A DNA stretch of 64,000 bases, taken from contig OZ244911.1 in the NCBI GenBank assembly GCA_965221765.1, forward strand, positions 558,001 to 622,000. The letters run 5' to 3'. This DNA is from Bin25 sp965221765 (GTDB taxonomy: Bacteria > Bacteroidota > Bacteroidia > Flavobacteriales > Flavobacteriaceae). The notes under the pieces were generated by a model, which did not search any database, was not told the DNA's origin, and saw only the letters and a program-made list of their open reading frames with translations. The translations under genes were made by a program, and so were the position numbers. This document shows, one piece after another, positions 28,104 to 37,422 of the stretch; position 1 is the first letter of the stretch; every line of letters starts with the position of its first letter.

Positions 28104-29680
28104 TTGAAAATCCCCATAATTGATCTTTTTGCTGGACCTGGAGGTTTGGGTGAGGGATTTTCCAAATTTGAGCATGAAGGTAATGGCGGTTTCGATGTTG
28201 CATTATCTATTGAAAATGAATCGAATGCTCACAAAACATTAGAACTAAGAAGTTTTTTTCGAAAATTCACTTCTAATCAAGTTCCAAAAGAGTACTACTC
28301 CATCATGCAAGAAAAAGATTTGAAAAAAAGAAGTCAACTAAGACAATCCCTATTTGAAAAATACCCTCAACAAGCTCAAAAAGCTAAGCTCGAGGCTTGG
28401 CAGACAACTTTAGGACAAACCACAATAAAAGAAGTGGATCAAAGAGTGCGTGAAGTATTAGCAGGAAAAGAAAATTGGGTTTTAATTGGAGGGCCTCCCT
28501 GTCAAGCATACTCATTGGCTGCTAGAGGACGACTAAATCCTAAAACAATTGAAGCCGATGAAAGATTGCATCTCTACAAAGAATTTGTAAGAATTGTTGC
28601 GGTGTACAGTCCTTCTGTTTTCCTAATGGAAAATGTCAAAGGGTTATTGTCATCGAAATCAAGAGGAGAAAGAATCTTTCCTAAAATCCTTTCTTATTTA
28701 GAATCTCCAAAGTTACTTTTTAATGTAGGACGCTATTGCTATAAATTGTACTCGTTATGTCAAGAGCAAGAAGATAAAAATAACGTTCATTCTAAATATC
28801 TCATTAAATCTGAGAATTTTGGTATACCACAAAAAAGACACAGAGTGTTTGTATTGGGAATAAGAGAAGATATTAGCATGAAACCTCGTAATTTAGTGCA
28901 GTCTAAAACGACTGTTAGCGTGTCTGATGTAATTGCTGATTTGCCGATGATAAGAGCTAGTATAAATCGTTCTCTTGTGGTGGATAAGAATAGTTTTGAT
29001 TCAAAAAGAAGACAATACAAAAAAGAAGAAGATAGTTTTCAAAATTGGTTCAAAATAATGAGCACACACTATAAGGATATTAGCGATTACTTGCATATGG
29101 GTAATATTAATAAATTTGCCCCCCCCCATTAAATTCTGGTGCAGAATTTGTAAAAGGTCATACTCCTTCTAAGCTCAATCCCCTTTGTGATTGGTATCGT
29201 GATGAGAACATAAAAGGAGTTTCAAATCACGAGTCGAGATCTCACCTTGTTCAAGATTTAAAACGATATTTATTCTCGGCATTATGGGCCAAAAAACACA
29301 AAAAGTCGCCAACCCTTTCAGATTATAAAAACACATGCGAGGATTTACTTCCCCACCATAAAAATGCTACATCTGGAAAGTTTTCAGATCGTTTTCGAGT
29401 TCAACTTGAAAATGAACCGGCTTTTACCATAACTAGTCATATTTCTGTGGATGGCCATTACTACATCCATTATGACCCTTTACAATGCCGAAGCTTTACG
29501 GTCAGAGAAGCTGCGAGAATACAAACCTTCCCTGATAATTACTTGTTCTGTGGAAGCAGAACAGCACAATACAAACAAATCGGTAATGCTGTTCCTCCTC
29601 TACTAGCAAAACAAATAGCCGCAATTGTTTTCAACATATTAAGGCCTATTGGTAGTGATACGAATCAAGAAGAGACTTAA
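28104..29680 (+). CDS. C5 cytosine DNA methyltransferase, frame interrupted at a 9-C run
   Basis: All catalytic motifs of a C5-MTase are present, but in two frames. Frame one (28104-29132) has AdoMet motif I DLFAGPGGLGEGF, the catalytic PPCQ in GGPPCQAYSLAARGR (Cys about 133), ENVKG, and QKRHRVFVLG. After the C run at 29119-29127 it stops at TAA 29130. Frame two continues PLNSGAEFVKGHTPSK and contains RSFTVREAARIQTFPD and the final GNAVPPLLAKQIA, and it stops at 29680. With 7 or 10 C the two join into one enzyme of about 525 residues. The start is TTG at 28104, after an in-frame stop at 28098. It is the first gene of the defence operon, 15 bases before the ATPase. Phase variation, recent inactivation and sequencing error are all possible. 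Confidence 0.85.
29119..29127 (+). repeat. 9-C homopolymer that splits the methyltransferase frame
   Basis: Nine consecutive C between the codons for Ala and the frame-two Pro. A change of +1 or -2 restores a continuous gene. Confidence 0.85.
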
Positions 29681-29695
29681 AATAACAATGTTAAG

Positions 29696-31171
29696 ATGAA
29701 ACATCTCAAAGATTTGGACTATAACGATACACCACCAAATGCTGCAACAATGATTAATTCATTTAGAAGTTTCGGTTATGATTTAAAAACAGCAATAGCA
29801 GATGTAGTTGATAACAGTATTTCGGCATTGGCAAAAAACATATGGATTGATTACAAGTGGAAAGGGGGTAGTTCATGGGTTACCATTACAGATGATGGTT
29901 ATGGAATGGATGGAAAAACATTAATTGAAGCCATGAGACCAGGTAGTAAAAACCCTCTTGATGAACGCGATGAAAAAGACTTGGGACGCTTTGGTCTTGG
30001 ATTGAAAACATCTTCTTTTTCACAATGCAAATGCTTAACGGTTGTCGCTAAAAAACTCGGATATAATCTAATCAAACGACATTGGGATTTGGATTATGTT
30101 AATGACTCAGGAATATGGCGAATACACGATTATTTATCTGAAGATTATTTCACTCATCGACTTCAAAAGCTTGAAAGTGGAACAACAGTCATATGGGAGA
30201 AAATGGATCTGCTTTTAGGAGGATTAAGCATTAAAACTGAGAATGAAACCGCAATGAAGGCTTTTCTAAAAGAATTTGAAGAGGTTGAAAACCATCTCAG
30301 TTTAGTATTTCATCGCTATATCGATAGAAAGAAGCTAAATATTTGGATTAATGATCACAAGATAAAGGCATGGGATCCATTTATGAAAGAGGCTGACGGA
30401 ACACAGAAAATTGCAGAAGAAAAATTAGATAACAGGCAAATACAGATTAGATGTTATGTGATTCCTCATAGTTCCAAAATAAGGGAAGAAGATTATAAGG
30501 AAACAAGAATAAATCAATGGTATGATTTGCAGGGGTTTTATATCTACAGAAATAATCGGCTTTTACTTTATGGAGATTGGTTAAAACTCTTCCCTAAAAA
30601 AGAATATTTTAAAAATGCTCGAATTCTTGTTGATATCCCAAACACCTTGGATAGTCATTGGAAAATTGATATCAAAAAAGCAAAAGCAACTCCACCAGTA
30701 ACAGTTCGAAGTGATTTAAAAAGATTGGGGCTATTGACTCGGAAGCATGCTGCTAAAGTCCATCAGTTTAGAGAGTTCATCCCCCCTTATAGACCTCATT
30801 TAAAGTTCCAATCCGTATGGCATGCCATTAGAAATAGGGACGGCATCATGCAATACAAGATTAATACAAGGCACACTATAATCGAAAACCTATTGAATAG
30901 GAACCAAATAAGCAAACGTGATTTTATAAAAGTGTTGTATCTCGTGGCACAAACCATACCCATTGAATCTATCATTCAATCTTATGATGAATATCCAAAT
31001 CATCATGATTGTATTCTTCACAAAGAATTAGAGCTTAAGACAATTGAATTTGCTAAAGATCTTTTTGAAACCTTGCTTTCTAGGGGGGAAACAAAAGAAA
31101 AAGCGAAACAAGAGATTTTAAGACTTGAACCATTCAACAACTATCCTCAACTAGAAAAGTACTTGGTGTGA
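29696..31171 (+). CDS. MORC/MutL-like GHKL ATPase of the defence operon
   Basis: A 491-residue protein with an N-terminal GHKL ATPase fold. The N-box is IADVVDNSISALAKN (about 43-57), the G1 box is TDDGYGMDGKTL, and the G2 loop is GRFGLGLKTSSFSQ. A second domain with an S5-like fold holds the conserved Lys region (KIDIKKAKATPP), and a helical C-terminus follows. ATPases of this type occur in prokaryotic restriction-like operons with Z1, AIPR and methyltransferase genes and are relatives of eukaryotic MORC proteins. It probably dimerises on ATP binding and clamps DNA. It lies 15 bases after the methyltransferase, and its stop overlaps the Z1 start by four bases (31168-31171). Confidence 0.88.
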   Translation: MKHLKDLDYNDTPPNAATMINSFRSFGYDLKTAIADVVDNSISALAKNIWIDYKWKGGSSWVTITDDGYGMDGKTLIEAMRPGSKNPLDERDEKDLGRFGLGLKTSSFSQCKCLTVVAKKLGYNLIKRHWDLDYVNDSGIWRIHDYLSEDYFTHRLQKLESGTTVIWEKMDLLLGGLSIKTENETAMKAFLKEFEEVENHLSLVFHRYIDRKKLNIWINDHKIKAWDPFMKEADGTQKIAEEKLDNRQIQIRCYVIPHSSKIREEDYKETRINQWYDLQGFYIYRNNRLLLYGDWLKLFPKKEYFKNARILVDIPNTLDSHWKIDIKKAKATPPVTVRSDLKRLGLLTRKHAAKVHQFREFIPPYRPHLKFQSVWHAIRNRDGIMQYKINTRHTIIENLLNRNQISKRDFIKVLYLVAQTIPIESIIQSYDEYPNHHDCILHKELELKTIEFAKDLFETLLSRGETKEKAKQEILRLEPFNNYPQLEKYLV

Positions 31172-33948
31172 TGACCTCCGATTACCATAAAGCTATCAGT
31201 ATATGCCTCACAATTTTGGAAGGTCCTTCAAGTAGCCCATCCTATGAAAAAATAAAAAGTACCGCTACAGATCCATTAATCCTAAAAAAATATCCAAATG
31301 TTGATTCAAATGAACTTGTGGCCGAACTACAGAGTATTTTTAAAATTGAATACTTTGATTCAAAAGAATTAGTAAGACGAGATATTAAACCTTGGATTAG
31401 AGAAATGAAATCTTCGATTGAGTGGGAGTTATGGAATCGATATACAAAACATCTCAAAAATGAGAATCCAACTTTCCCAATCCACAAACTTGATGATTAT
31501 ACCGATAGAATTTTAGATAAATGTATCAATCCCAAAGAGAAAGGCCCTTGGGATTCTAGAGGAATGGTTGTTGGAAATGTTCAATCCGGAAAAACCGCAA
31601 ATTATATCGGTCTCATAAATAAAGCAACTGATGCGGGTTATAAAATGATTATCGTGATTGCAGGGGTTCAAAATACTCTTAGAGCTCAAACTCAACTTCG
31701 AATTGACCAAGGTTATATTGGAAGGGATAGTGCGGAGTATATAGAAAAACGCAGAAGAAAAGTCATTGGAGTCGGAAAATTTACAGCTAAAAAAGTTATT
31801 TATTCCTACACTTCTTCCGTTTCAAATGGGGACTTCAATAAAAATATAGCAATGAGATTGAATGTCCCAATTCATGGTGAAAGCCCGACCGTCGTTGTCA
31901 TTAAGAAAAACAAATCCATTCTTGAAAATTTAATTCTTTGGCTTGAAGGATTTGTTCAAGCCAATGAGCATGTTGATCCGAAAATAGCAGACGTTCCTTT
32001 ATTGGTCATCGACGATGAAGCTGACAATGCATCCGTTAATTCAGGGACACAGTTGGATGTGAAGACGATAAATCGCTTGATACGAACACTTTTGAATTTA
32101 TTTACCCAAAGTTGCTACATAGGTTATACTGCTACCCCCTATGCGAACTTATTTATCCCTTCAGATTGGAGTAATGATCTCAGAACAAATATCAATGGAA
32201 GTAACTTACTAGTTGGGGAAGATTTATTTCCTCGTGATTTCATCATTAACATTCCCGCTCCTTCAAACCATATTGGAGGCCCTCAATTGTTTGGATTGAG
32301 ACATACGCATCTAGGTGAAGATTCTGAAGGATTAAATTTAATCCGTACGGTAAATGATAGTAGCCCACACTTTCCACAAAAAATTAATAAGGAGAATGAA
32401 AAAAACCTCCCCAATGAACTTCCATTATCACTTAAAGAAGCGATACAAACTTTTATTCTGACGTGTGCCATTAGACGTGTGAGAAATCAAAAAGAAAGTC
32501 ACAATTCAATGCTTATCCATGTCTCACTTCGTGTTCAATGGATTGATAGAATATCTTTCTTAGTCAATGAAACGGTTCGAGATTATGTTCGACAGATCAA
32601 GTCAAAACAAGGTGGCCTTTTACGAAAAATGAAATGTTTATACGAACAAGATTTTATCAAAACCACTGAGTCTGTAATAGAAAACATGAGCTATGAGGAC
32701 AAAAGAATTAAAAAACATAACTGGGCTCAAGTACAGCAAGAATTATATCCTGCTGCATCCAAAATTGATGTGAGAGCCGTTCATGGAGAAAAGAGAATTA
32801 AAAATTTAGAATATGATGGGGTACAAGAAATCAATTATCGCGACTATGAAAAAGGGCTGTCTATCATTACAGTTGGTGGAAATAAACTCTCAAGGGGCAT
32901 CACTTTGGAGGGACTCTCGGTGAGTTATTTCTTGAGGACAAGTCGAATGTATGATTCCTTGATGCAAATGGGGAGATGGTTTGGGTATCGACCTGGATAT
33001 GTTGATTTATGTCGCCTTTATACTACCGATACTTTGGCAAATTGGTTTCGCCATATTACTCTAGCTACTGAGGAAATGAAAAACGATTTTGATGAAATGG
33101 CTTTAAACAATAAAAGTCCAAAAGATTTTCAACTTAAAGTGAAAAAACATCCAGGGATGCTAAGCATCACCTCCATTTCAAAGATGAGAGGGCATGAAAC
33201 TTTAAAAGTTGGTTTTTCGGGTAAAACAATTCAAACTCATGAATTTTTAAATTCTGCTAAAATGGTTGAAGCCAATTATGAGGTATTTAAAGATTTTATT
33301 TCCAATTTAAATACCCCCGAAACAAAAAAAACAAAAAGTGGAGCAGTCAATGCATTGCTTTGGAGGGATGTAAGTGTGGACTTAATTCAAAAGTTTTTAA
33401 ATAAATACCAATCACCATTAACCCTCAGAAAAAAACAACTAAGTGATTACATACAAAAACAAAACAAAAATGGCAATCTAAAATCCTGGCCAGTGGCGTT
33501 AATCTTAACTTCAAAAAAACAAGCAATGTTTAAAAAGAAAAATAAACTTTTCTCAACTCAAAAAGTTTTATTTGAATGGAATGGCGGTGAAGAAAATGGT
33601 GGAATTCCATATCGAAAATTGTGTAGAAGTAACGGCAAGTTATCTGTTAAAGGGAATAAAAACGCCATTTTAGGGCCTAATGACCGAAAGATTGATCTAT
33701 ACGTTGATGCTAAAAAAGAAAGCCAAATGACCGAAATAAGAAAAAGATTAAAACAACCACTACTTGCCATTTTACCAATTGACTCTCGAATCAGCGAAAA
33801 CCTCAACTCGAAAATTCCAATCATCGGTTTTGGACTGATTTTTCCTCAACTAGAAGATGAAGAAGTTGTGGAATATGCGGCTAGGCCTTTTGAAGATTAC
33901 GATAACAACCTTCAAGAAGATGACGATAGAGCTGAATATGAAAATTAA
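31168..33948 (+). CDS. Z1-domain P-loop ATPase/helicase-like protein
   Basis: A 926-residue protein of the Z1 family, a superfamily-2-like ATPase found with MORC-type ATPases. Walker A is in MVVGNVQSGKTANYIG (about 136-150), followed by AGVQNTLRAQTQLRID. Walker B is in LLVIDDEADNASVN, and motif III-like YIGYTATPYANLF follows. Helicase-type C-terminal motifs are SIITVGGNKLSRGITLEGL and MQMGRWFGYRPGYVDLCR (arginine finger region). It probably translocates on or remodels DNA for the nuclease subunits. The ATG overlaps the ATPase stop (GTGATGA), and the next gene starts 11 bases before its own stop, so the genes are tightly coupled. Confidence 0.92.
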   Translation: MMTSDYHKAISICLTILEGPSSSPSYEKIKSTATDPLILKKYPNVDSNELVAELQSIFKIEYFDSKELVRRDIKPWIREMKSSIEWELWNRYTKHLKNENPTFPIHKLDDYTDRILDKCINPKEKGPWDSRGMVVGNVQSGKTANYIGLINKATDAGYKMIIVIAGVQNTLRAQTQLRIDQGYIGRDSAEYIEKRRRKVIGVGKFTAKKVIYSYTSSVSNGDFNKNIAMRLNVPIHGESPTVVVIKKNKSILENLILWLEGFVQANEHVDPKIADVPLLVIDDEADNASVNSGTQLDVKTINRLIRTLLNLFTQSCYIGYTATPYANLFIPSDWSNDLRTNINGSNLLVGEDLFPRDFIINIPAPSNHIGGPQLFGLRHTHLGEDSEGLNLIRTVNDSSPHFPQKINKENEKNLPNELPLSLKEAIQTFILTCAIRRVRNQKESHNSMLIHVSLRVQWIDRISFLVNETVRDYVRQIKSKQGGLLRKMKCLYEQDFIKTTESVIENMSYEDKRIKKHNWAQVQQELYPAASKIDVRAVHGEKRIKNLEYDGVQEINYRDYEKGLSIITVGGNKLSRGITLEGLSVSYFLRTSRMYDSLMQMGRWFGYRPGYVDLCRLYTTDTLANWFRHITLATEEMKNDFDEMALNNKSPKDFQLKVKKHPGMLSITSISKMRGHETLKVGFSGKTIQTHEFLNSAKMVEANYEVFKDFISNLNTPETKKTKSGAVNALLWRDVSVDLIQKFLNKYQSPLTLRKKQLSDYIQKQNKNGNLKSWPVALILTSKKQAMFKKKNKLFSTQKVLFEWNGGEENGGIPYRKLCRSNGKLSVKGNKNAILGPNDRKIDLYVDAKKESQMTEIRKRLKQPLLAILPIDSRISENLNSKIPIIGFGLIFPQLEDEEVVEYAARPFEDYDNNLQEDDDRAEYEN

Positions 33949-34951
33949 TCTCAATGACATTTGGTCTCGACTAGAATCTCAGACCGATAAAAATGTGCCA
34001 AAACAGCATGTAAAATCAGTTGGACAAATGCAATGTTTTATCGGTTTTGTTGGTCATACCAATAGTAAACTGTTTCAATGTGACATTCCGAAAGAAGTTC
34101 AAAGTGAAGCCGACAATCAGAGAAAATTTAGAGGAGTGGATATGTACACCATATCCAAACATGATTCTAAGCAAAGAAGTTTTATTATTCTTTTAGCTGA
34201 AGAAGCTCTAGAAGGAGTTTTTACACTTTTTATCGAAGATTTACTCAAAAGACTTGATTCAGTTGGAGATGATGAAAGTAAGGGATTTGTTGCTATAAAT
34301 AAGAGAATCGACTATTGGCAACGGTTATTTGAAAAAGTGCCTAATGGACTACTGTCTAGAGAAAAGCAAAGAGGTCTTTATGGAGAGTTATATGTCTTAA
34401 AAACATTGCTCAATGAAGGAAAAAATCCTGAAAAAGCAATCAAAAGCTGGGTTGGGGCTGAAGGATTAAGACAAGATTTTTTATTTGAAAATAACGCTTT
34501 AGAAATTAAGACTCAATTGATAGCTAGCACATCAATATCCATATCCAATGAATTTCAACTCGACTACACCGTGTTAGAAAATCTCTATTTGTCTGTTATC
34601 CTTCTCAATGAGTCCAAGGGAAATGAAAATACGATTTATCAAATCATCTATGAAATTCAAGAACTATTAGTGCATGATTTTGAGTTGATGGATGAGTTTA
34701 AACAAAAACTTGCGTTTTTGGGAATTACAGAAAAAACAGCGTTTAATCATTATAATCAAACAAATTTCTCAGTAAAACAAACAACTTACTATAAAATCGA
34801 TGATGGATTTCCTTTGCTTATTAATCCCCTCATTAACAATGATGCAATCTATAGTGTAAGATACAAAATACATAATAGTAGCTGTGCTCAATTCAAAATA
34901 GATAAAGACCTAGCATTGGCATTTCTTGATAATTATAAATCAGTACAATGA
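33938..34951 (+). CDS. DUF4420-type PD-(D/E)XK nuclease
   Basis: The start is chosen at ATG 33938 (MKINLNDIWSRLESQ), which gives 337 residues. The open frame reaches back to 33857 but that overlaps Z1 by 92 bases. Conserved family features are EKQRGLYGELYVLKTLL and the nuclease core RQDFLFENNALEIKTQ, where the Asp (about 179) and Glu-x-Lys (about 189-191) form the PD-(D/E)XK active site. This is the likely DNA-cleaving subunit of the operon. The start overlaps the Z1 stop by 11 bases, and the stop overlaps the AIPR start by four (ATGA). Confidence 0.85.
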   Translation: MKINLNDIWSRLESQTDKNVPKQHVKSVGQMQCFIGFVGHTNSKLFQCDIPKEVQSEADNQRKFRGVDMYTISKHDSKQRSFIILLAEEALEGVFTLFIEDLLKRLDSVGDDESKGFVAINKRIDYWQRLFEKVPNGLLSREKQRGLYGELYVLKTLLNEGKNPEKAIKSWVGAEGLRQDFLFENNALEIKTQLIASTSISISNEFQLDYTVLENLYLSVILLNESKGNENTIYQIIYEIQELLVHDFELMDEFKQKLAFLGITEKTAFNHYNQTNFSVKQTTYYKIDDGFPLLINPLINNDAIYSVRYKIHNSSCAQFKIDKDLALAFLDNYKSVQ

Positions 34952-37365
34952 AGCATATCGATTTCGAACTCGCTAAGTTTCAAAAAGAAATACACCACGA
35001 AGTGAATTCACGGGCTTCTTCTGCCGAAGAGGGAGCGACTAAAGAAGGGGTTTTTTCAGAATATATTTTGGAATTTCTGAGTGAAGCTGAGGAAACGAGT
35101 GCAACGAGAATTTGTTACTACGAAAGAGAAAATAGATGGGAAAACATAGAATGTAAAATCAACGGATATGCTGTTGAAGAGGGCTTTGATGGGAAGGCTT
35201 ACGATGGTGTGGGGTACGAAACCATAGATTTATTTATTACTTATTACAAGGAAAGTTTAGAGCCTTTTCATTTACTTAAACCTGAATTTGAAAACTTGAT
35301 TAAATGGCCTTCTTGTTTTCTTGGAGATTCCTTAAGAGGACATTTGACCGATGAAATAGAAGAATCAAATGAAGCTTATGGACTATCCAAATTAATTCGA
35401 GATTCTCGTAAAGAACTCTCACGCGCAAATATCTTTATCCTTTCTAATGGAATTATTAGACATGATCCGCCAACAAATTTCGCAATTAAGGGATTTGAAG
35501 ATTTAAATATCATTTTTCACGTTTGGGATATTGAGCGTTTGCTACGACTTTCGCAATCAAAATACAACCGAGAGCCTATAGAAATAGATTTTTTAAAGGA
35601 TATGCAAGTGAAGATTCCTTGTCTCCAAATGCCTTTAAAAAATGATTTATATGAATGTTATTTGGCAATTATGACAGGCAGTGTTTTGTCTAATCTATAT
35701 CACAATTACGGATCAAGATTGCTTGAAAGCAATGTAAGAGCTTTTTTACAACAAAGAGGAAAAATCAATCGAGGAATACGAGACACCATTTTACGCGAGC
35801 CAGAAATGTTTTTAACTTATAATAATGGTTTAGCAACTAGTGCTCAAGAGGTTAAAACAGAAAAAGGGGATAATGGTCAACTATACATCACTAGAATAAA
35901 AGATTTTCAAATAGTCAACGGCGGGCAAACGACAGCTTCTCTTTTTTATACCTATAAGAATTACAAGGATAAGGCCGACTTATCTAAAGTGCTTGTGCAA
36001 TTAAAACTCACGGTCATTAAAGATGAAGAGAAGAAAAATGAGATGGTCCCCAAAATAGCAAGATACGCCAATAGTCAAAATAAAGTTTCTGAACTAGACC
36101 TCTCTTCAAACAATCCGTTTCTTCAGCGGCTTGAGGAGTTGTCTAAGACTACATATGCTCAAAATACTGATGATCCAAACAAACTGACCCTTTGGTTTTT
36201 TGAAAGAGTTCGAGGCCAATATCAAGAAGAGCTCAATAAGCGCCCCACAAGAAGTACTGAAAATGCTTTTAAAATGAAATTTCCTAGACATCAAATCATC
36301 ATTAAATCCGAGGTTGCCAAGTTTATGAATATTTGGAAACTTTATCCCTATGAAGTTTCGAGAGGGAGTCAAAAAAATTACATAACATTCATGAAAGGAG
36401 TTGAAAAGGAATTTTCAAGCAGAAAAAAACCTGGACGTGTTTATTGGGAAGATTTAGTTGCCAACGCGATTATATTCAAAACAGCAGATAAATTATTTGG
36501 AAGGAAAAATAAAAATCCAATTGGAGATACATTAATCAAGTCATATACTGTTACGTATACGTTGTCTTTTTTACATCATCTAACAAATAATTTGATAGAT
36601 CTTGAATTGATATGGAAAAAACAAACTCTTGAAGAAGATTTTCAAGAAGAGATTAAAAAAGGATTGAAATACGTATATGACTTCTTTGAGTCATTGAATG
36701 CGCCATTAGTTTCTGAAGCTGCAAAAAGGAAGGAGACATGGAATAAACTAATCAAAATAATCGATGGTCATGGTCATCCATTTGATATGCGCGTGCTTAG
36801 TAAATATTTTACTACCAAAGAAAAGAAAATACAAAGAAATGATTTAGATAAAAACCATTCAGTCAAGCCCAAGAGTTTTGATAACTTAGAAACAATTTAC
36901 TCCCTAGGAACTAAATTTTGGGATGGCTTAGGCACTTTTAATGTTCGTGAGAAATATTTATCAGATTTCAAAGAAAACATAGTGAAAAGTATTTCTGAAA
37001 AATATAATTCCCGAAAGAGTTTGACGCCGACTGAAATAAGACATGGGATAAATATTATCAACACATTAAATAAAAAAAACATAGATTTTGAAAGTATTAG
37101 AGATTTAAGCAAAATTGAAAATGACCAAGTAATTGATCTTTCTAAGATTTACTATAAGTTGTTTTTAATCTCTGATGCCGAATGGGAAGATAAAATAGAA
37201 CTTGGAATGCAAACACAAAAACTAAATGATAATGAAATCAGCACCATGAAGGCCGTTCAATTGAAATTAAAGAGAGAAGGTTCTAAAGAAGTAGTCATTG
37301 ACTTTGAACGATTGCAGATTGTATATGATTCCCTGCAAAAATTAGAAAGATATAGAAAAGTATAG
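34948..37365 (+). CDS. AIPR-family abortive-infection protein
   Basis: An 805-residue protein of the AIPR (abortive infection phage resistance) family. The hallmark segments are FLQQRGKINRGIRDTI, EPEMFLTYNNGLA and FQIVNGGQTTASLFYTYKN (about residues 320-335). Then come KIARYANSQNKVSELDL and a long helical C-terminal half. The N-terminal 150 residues include SAEEGATKEGVFSEYILEFL and YDGVGYETIDLFI, a likely second nuclease-like or DNA-binding fold. It is the last gene of the defence operon and is coupled to the nuclease gene by a 4-base overlap. It is followed after 30 bases by a 9-G run and then by a convergent DUF2723 gene. Its biochemical role is not settled; it may be an effector. Confidence 0.9.
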   Translation: MKHIDFELAKFQKEIHHEVNSRASSAEEGATKEGVFSEYILEFLSEAEETSATRICYYERENRWENIECKINGYAVEEGFDGKAYDGVGYETIDLFITYYKESLEPFHLLKPEFENLIKWPSCFLGDSLRGHLTDEIEESNEAYGLSKLIRDSRKELSRANIFILSNGIIRHDPPTNFAIKGFEDLNIIFHVWDIERLLRLSQSKYNREPIEIDFLKDMQVKIPCLQMPLKNDLYECYLAIMTGSVLSNLYHNYGSRLLESNVRAFLQQRGKINRGIRDTILREPEMFLTYNNGLATSAQEVKTEKGDNGQLYITRIKDFQIVNGGQTTASLFYTYKNYKDKADLSKVLVQLKLTVIKDEEKKNEMVPKIARYANSQNKVSELDLSSNNPFLQRLEELSKTTYAQNTDDPNKLTLWFFERVRGQYQEELNKRPTRSTENAFKMKFPRHQIIIKSEVAKFMNIWKLYPYEVSRGSQKNYITFMKGVEKEFSSRKKPGRVYWEDLVANAIIFKTADKLFGRKNKNPIGDTLIKSYTVTYTLSFLHHLTNNLIDLELIWKKQTLEEDFQEEIKKGLKYVYDFFESLNAPLVSEAAKRKETWNKLIKIIDGHGHPFDMRVLSKYFTTKEKKIQRNDLDKNHSVKPKSFDNLETIYSLGTKFWDGLGTFNVREKYLSDFKENIVKSISEKYNSRKSLTPTEIRHGINIINTLNKKNIDFESIRDLSKIENDQVIDLSKIYYKLFLISDAEWEDKIELGMQTQKLNDNEISTMKAVQLKLKREGSKEVVIDFERLQIVYDSLQKLERYRKV

Positions 37366-37395
37366 TTGGTCTTTGGTTTAGGCTTCTTTGTATAA

Positions 37396-37404
37396 GGGGG
37401 GGGG
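37396..37404 (+). repeat. 9-G homopolymer between AIPR and the DUF2723 gene
   Basis: Nine G in the 57-base gap between two convergent stop codons. It is outside both coding frames. It is one of six long G/C runs in this window. Confidence 0.8.
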
Positions 37405-37422
37405 TAAAAGAAACATAACGAG

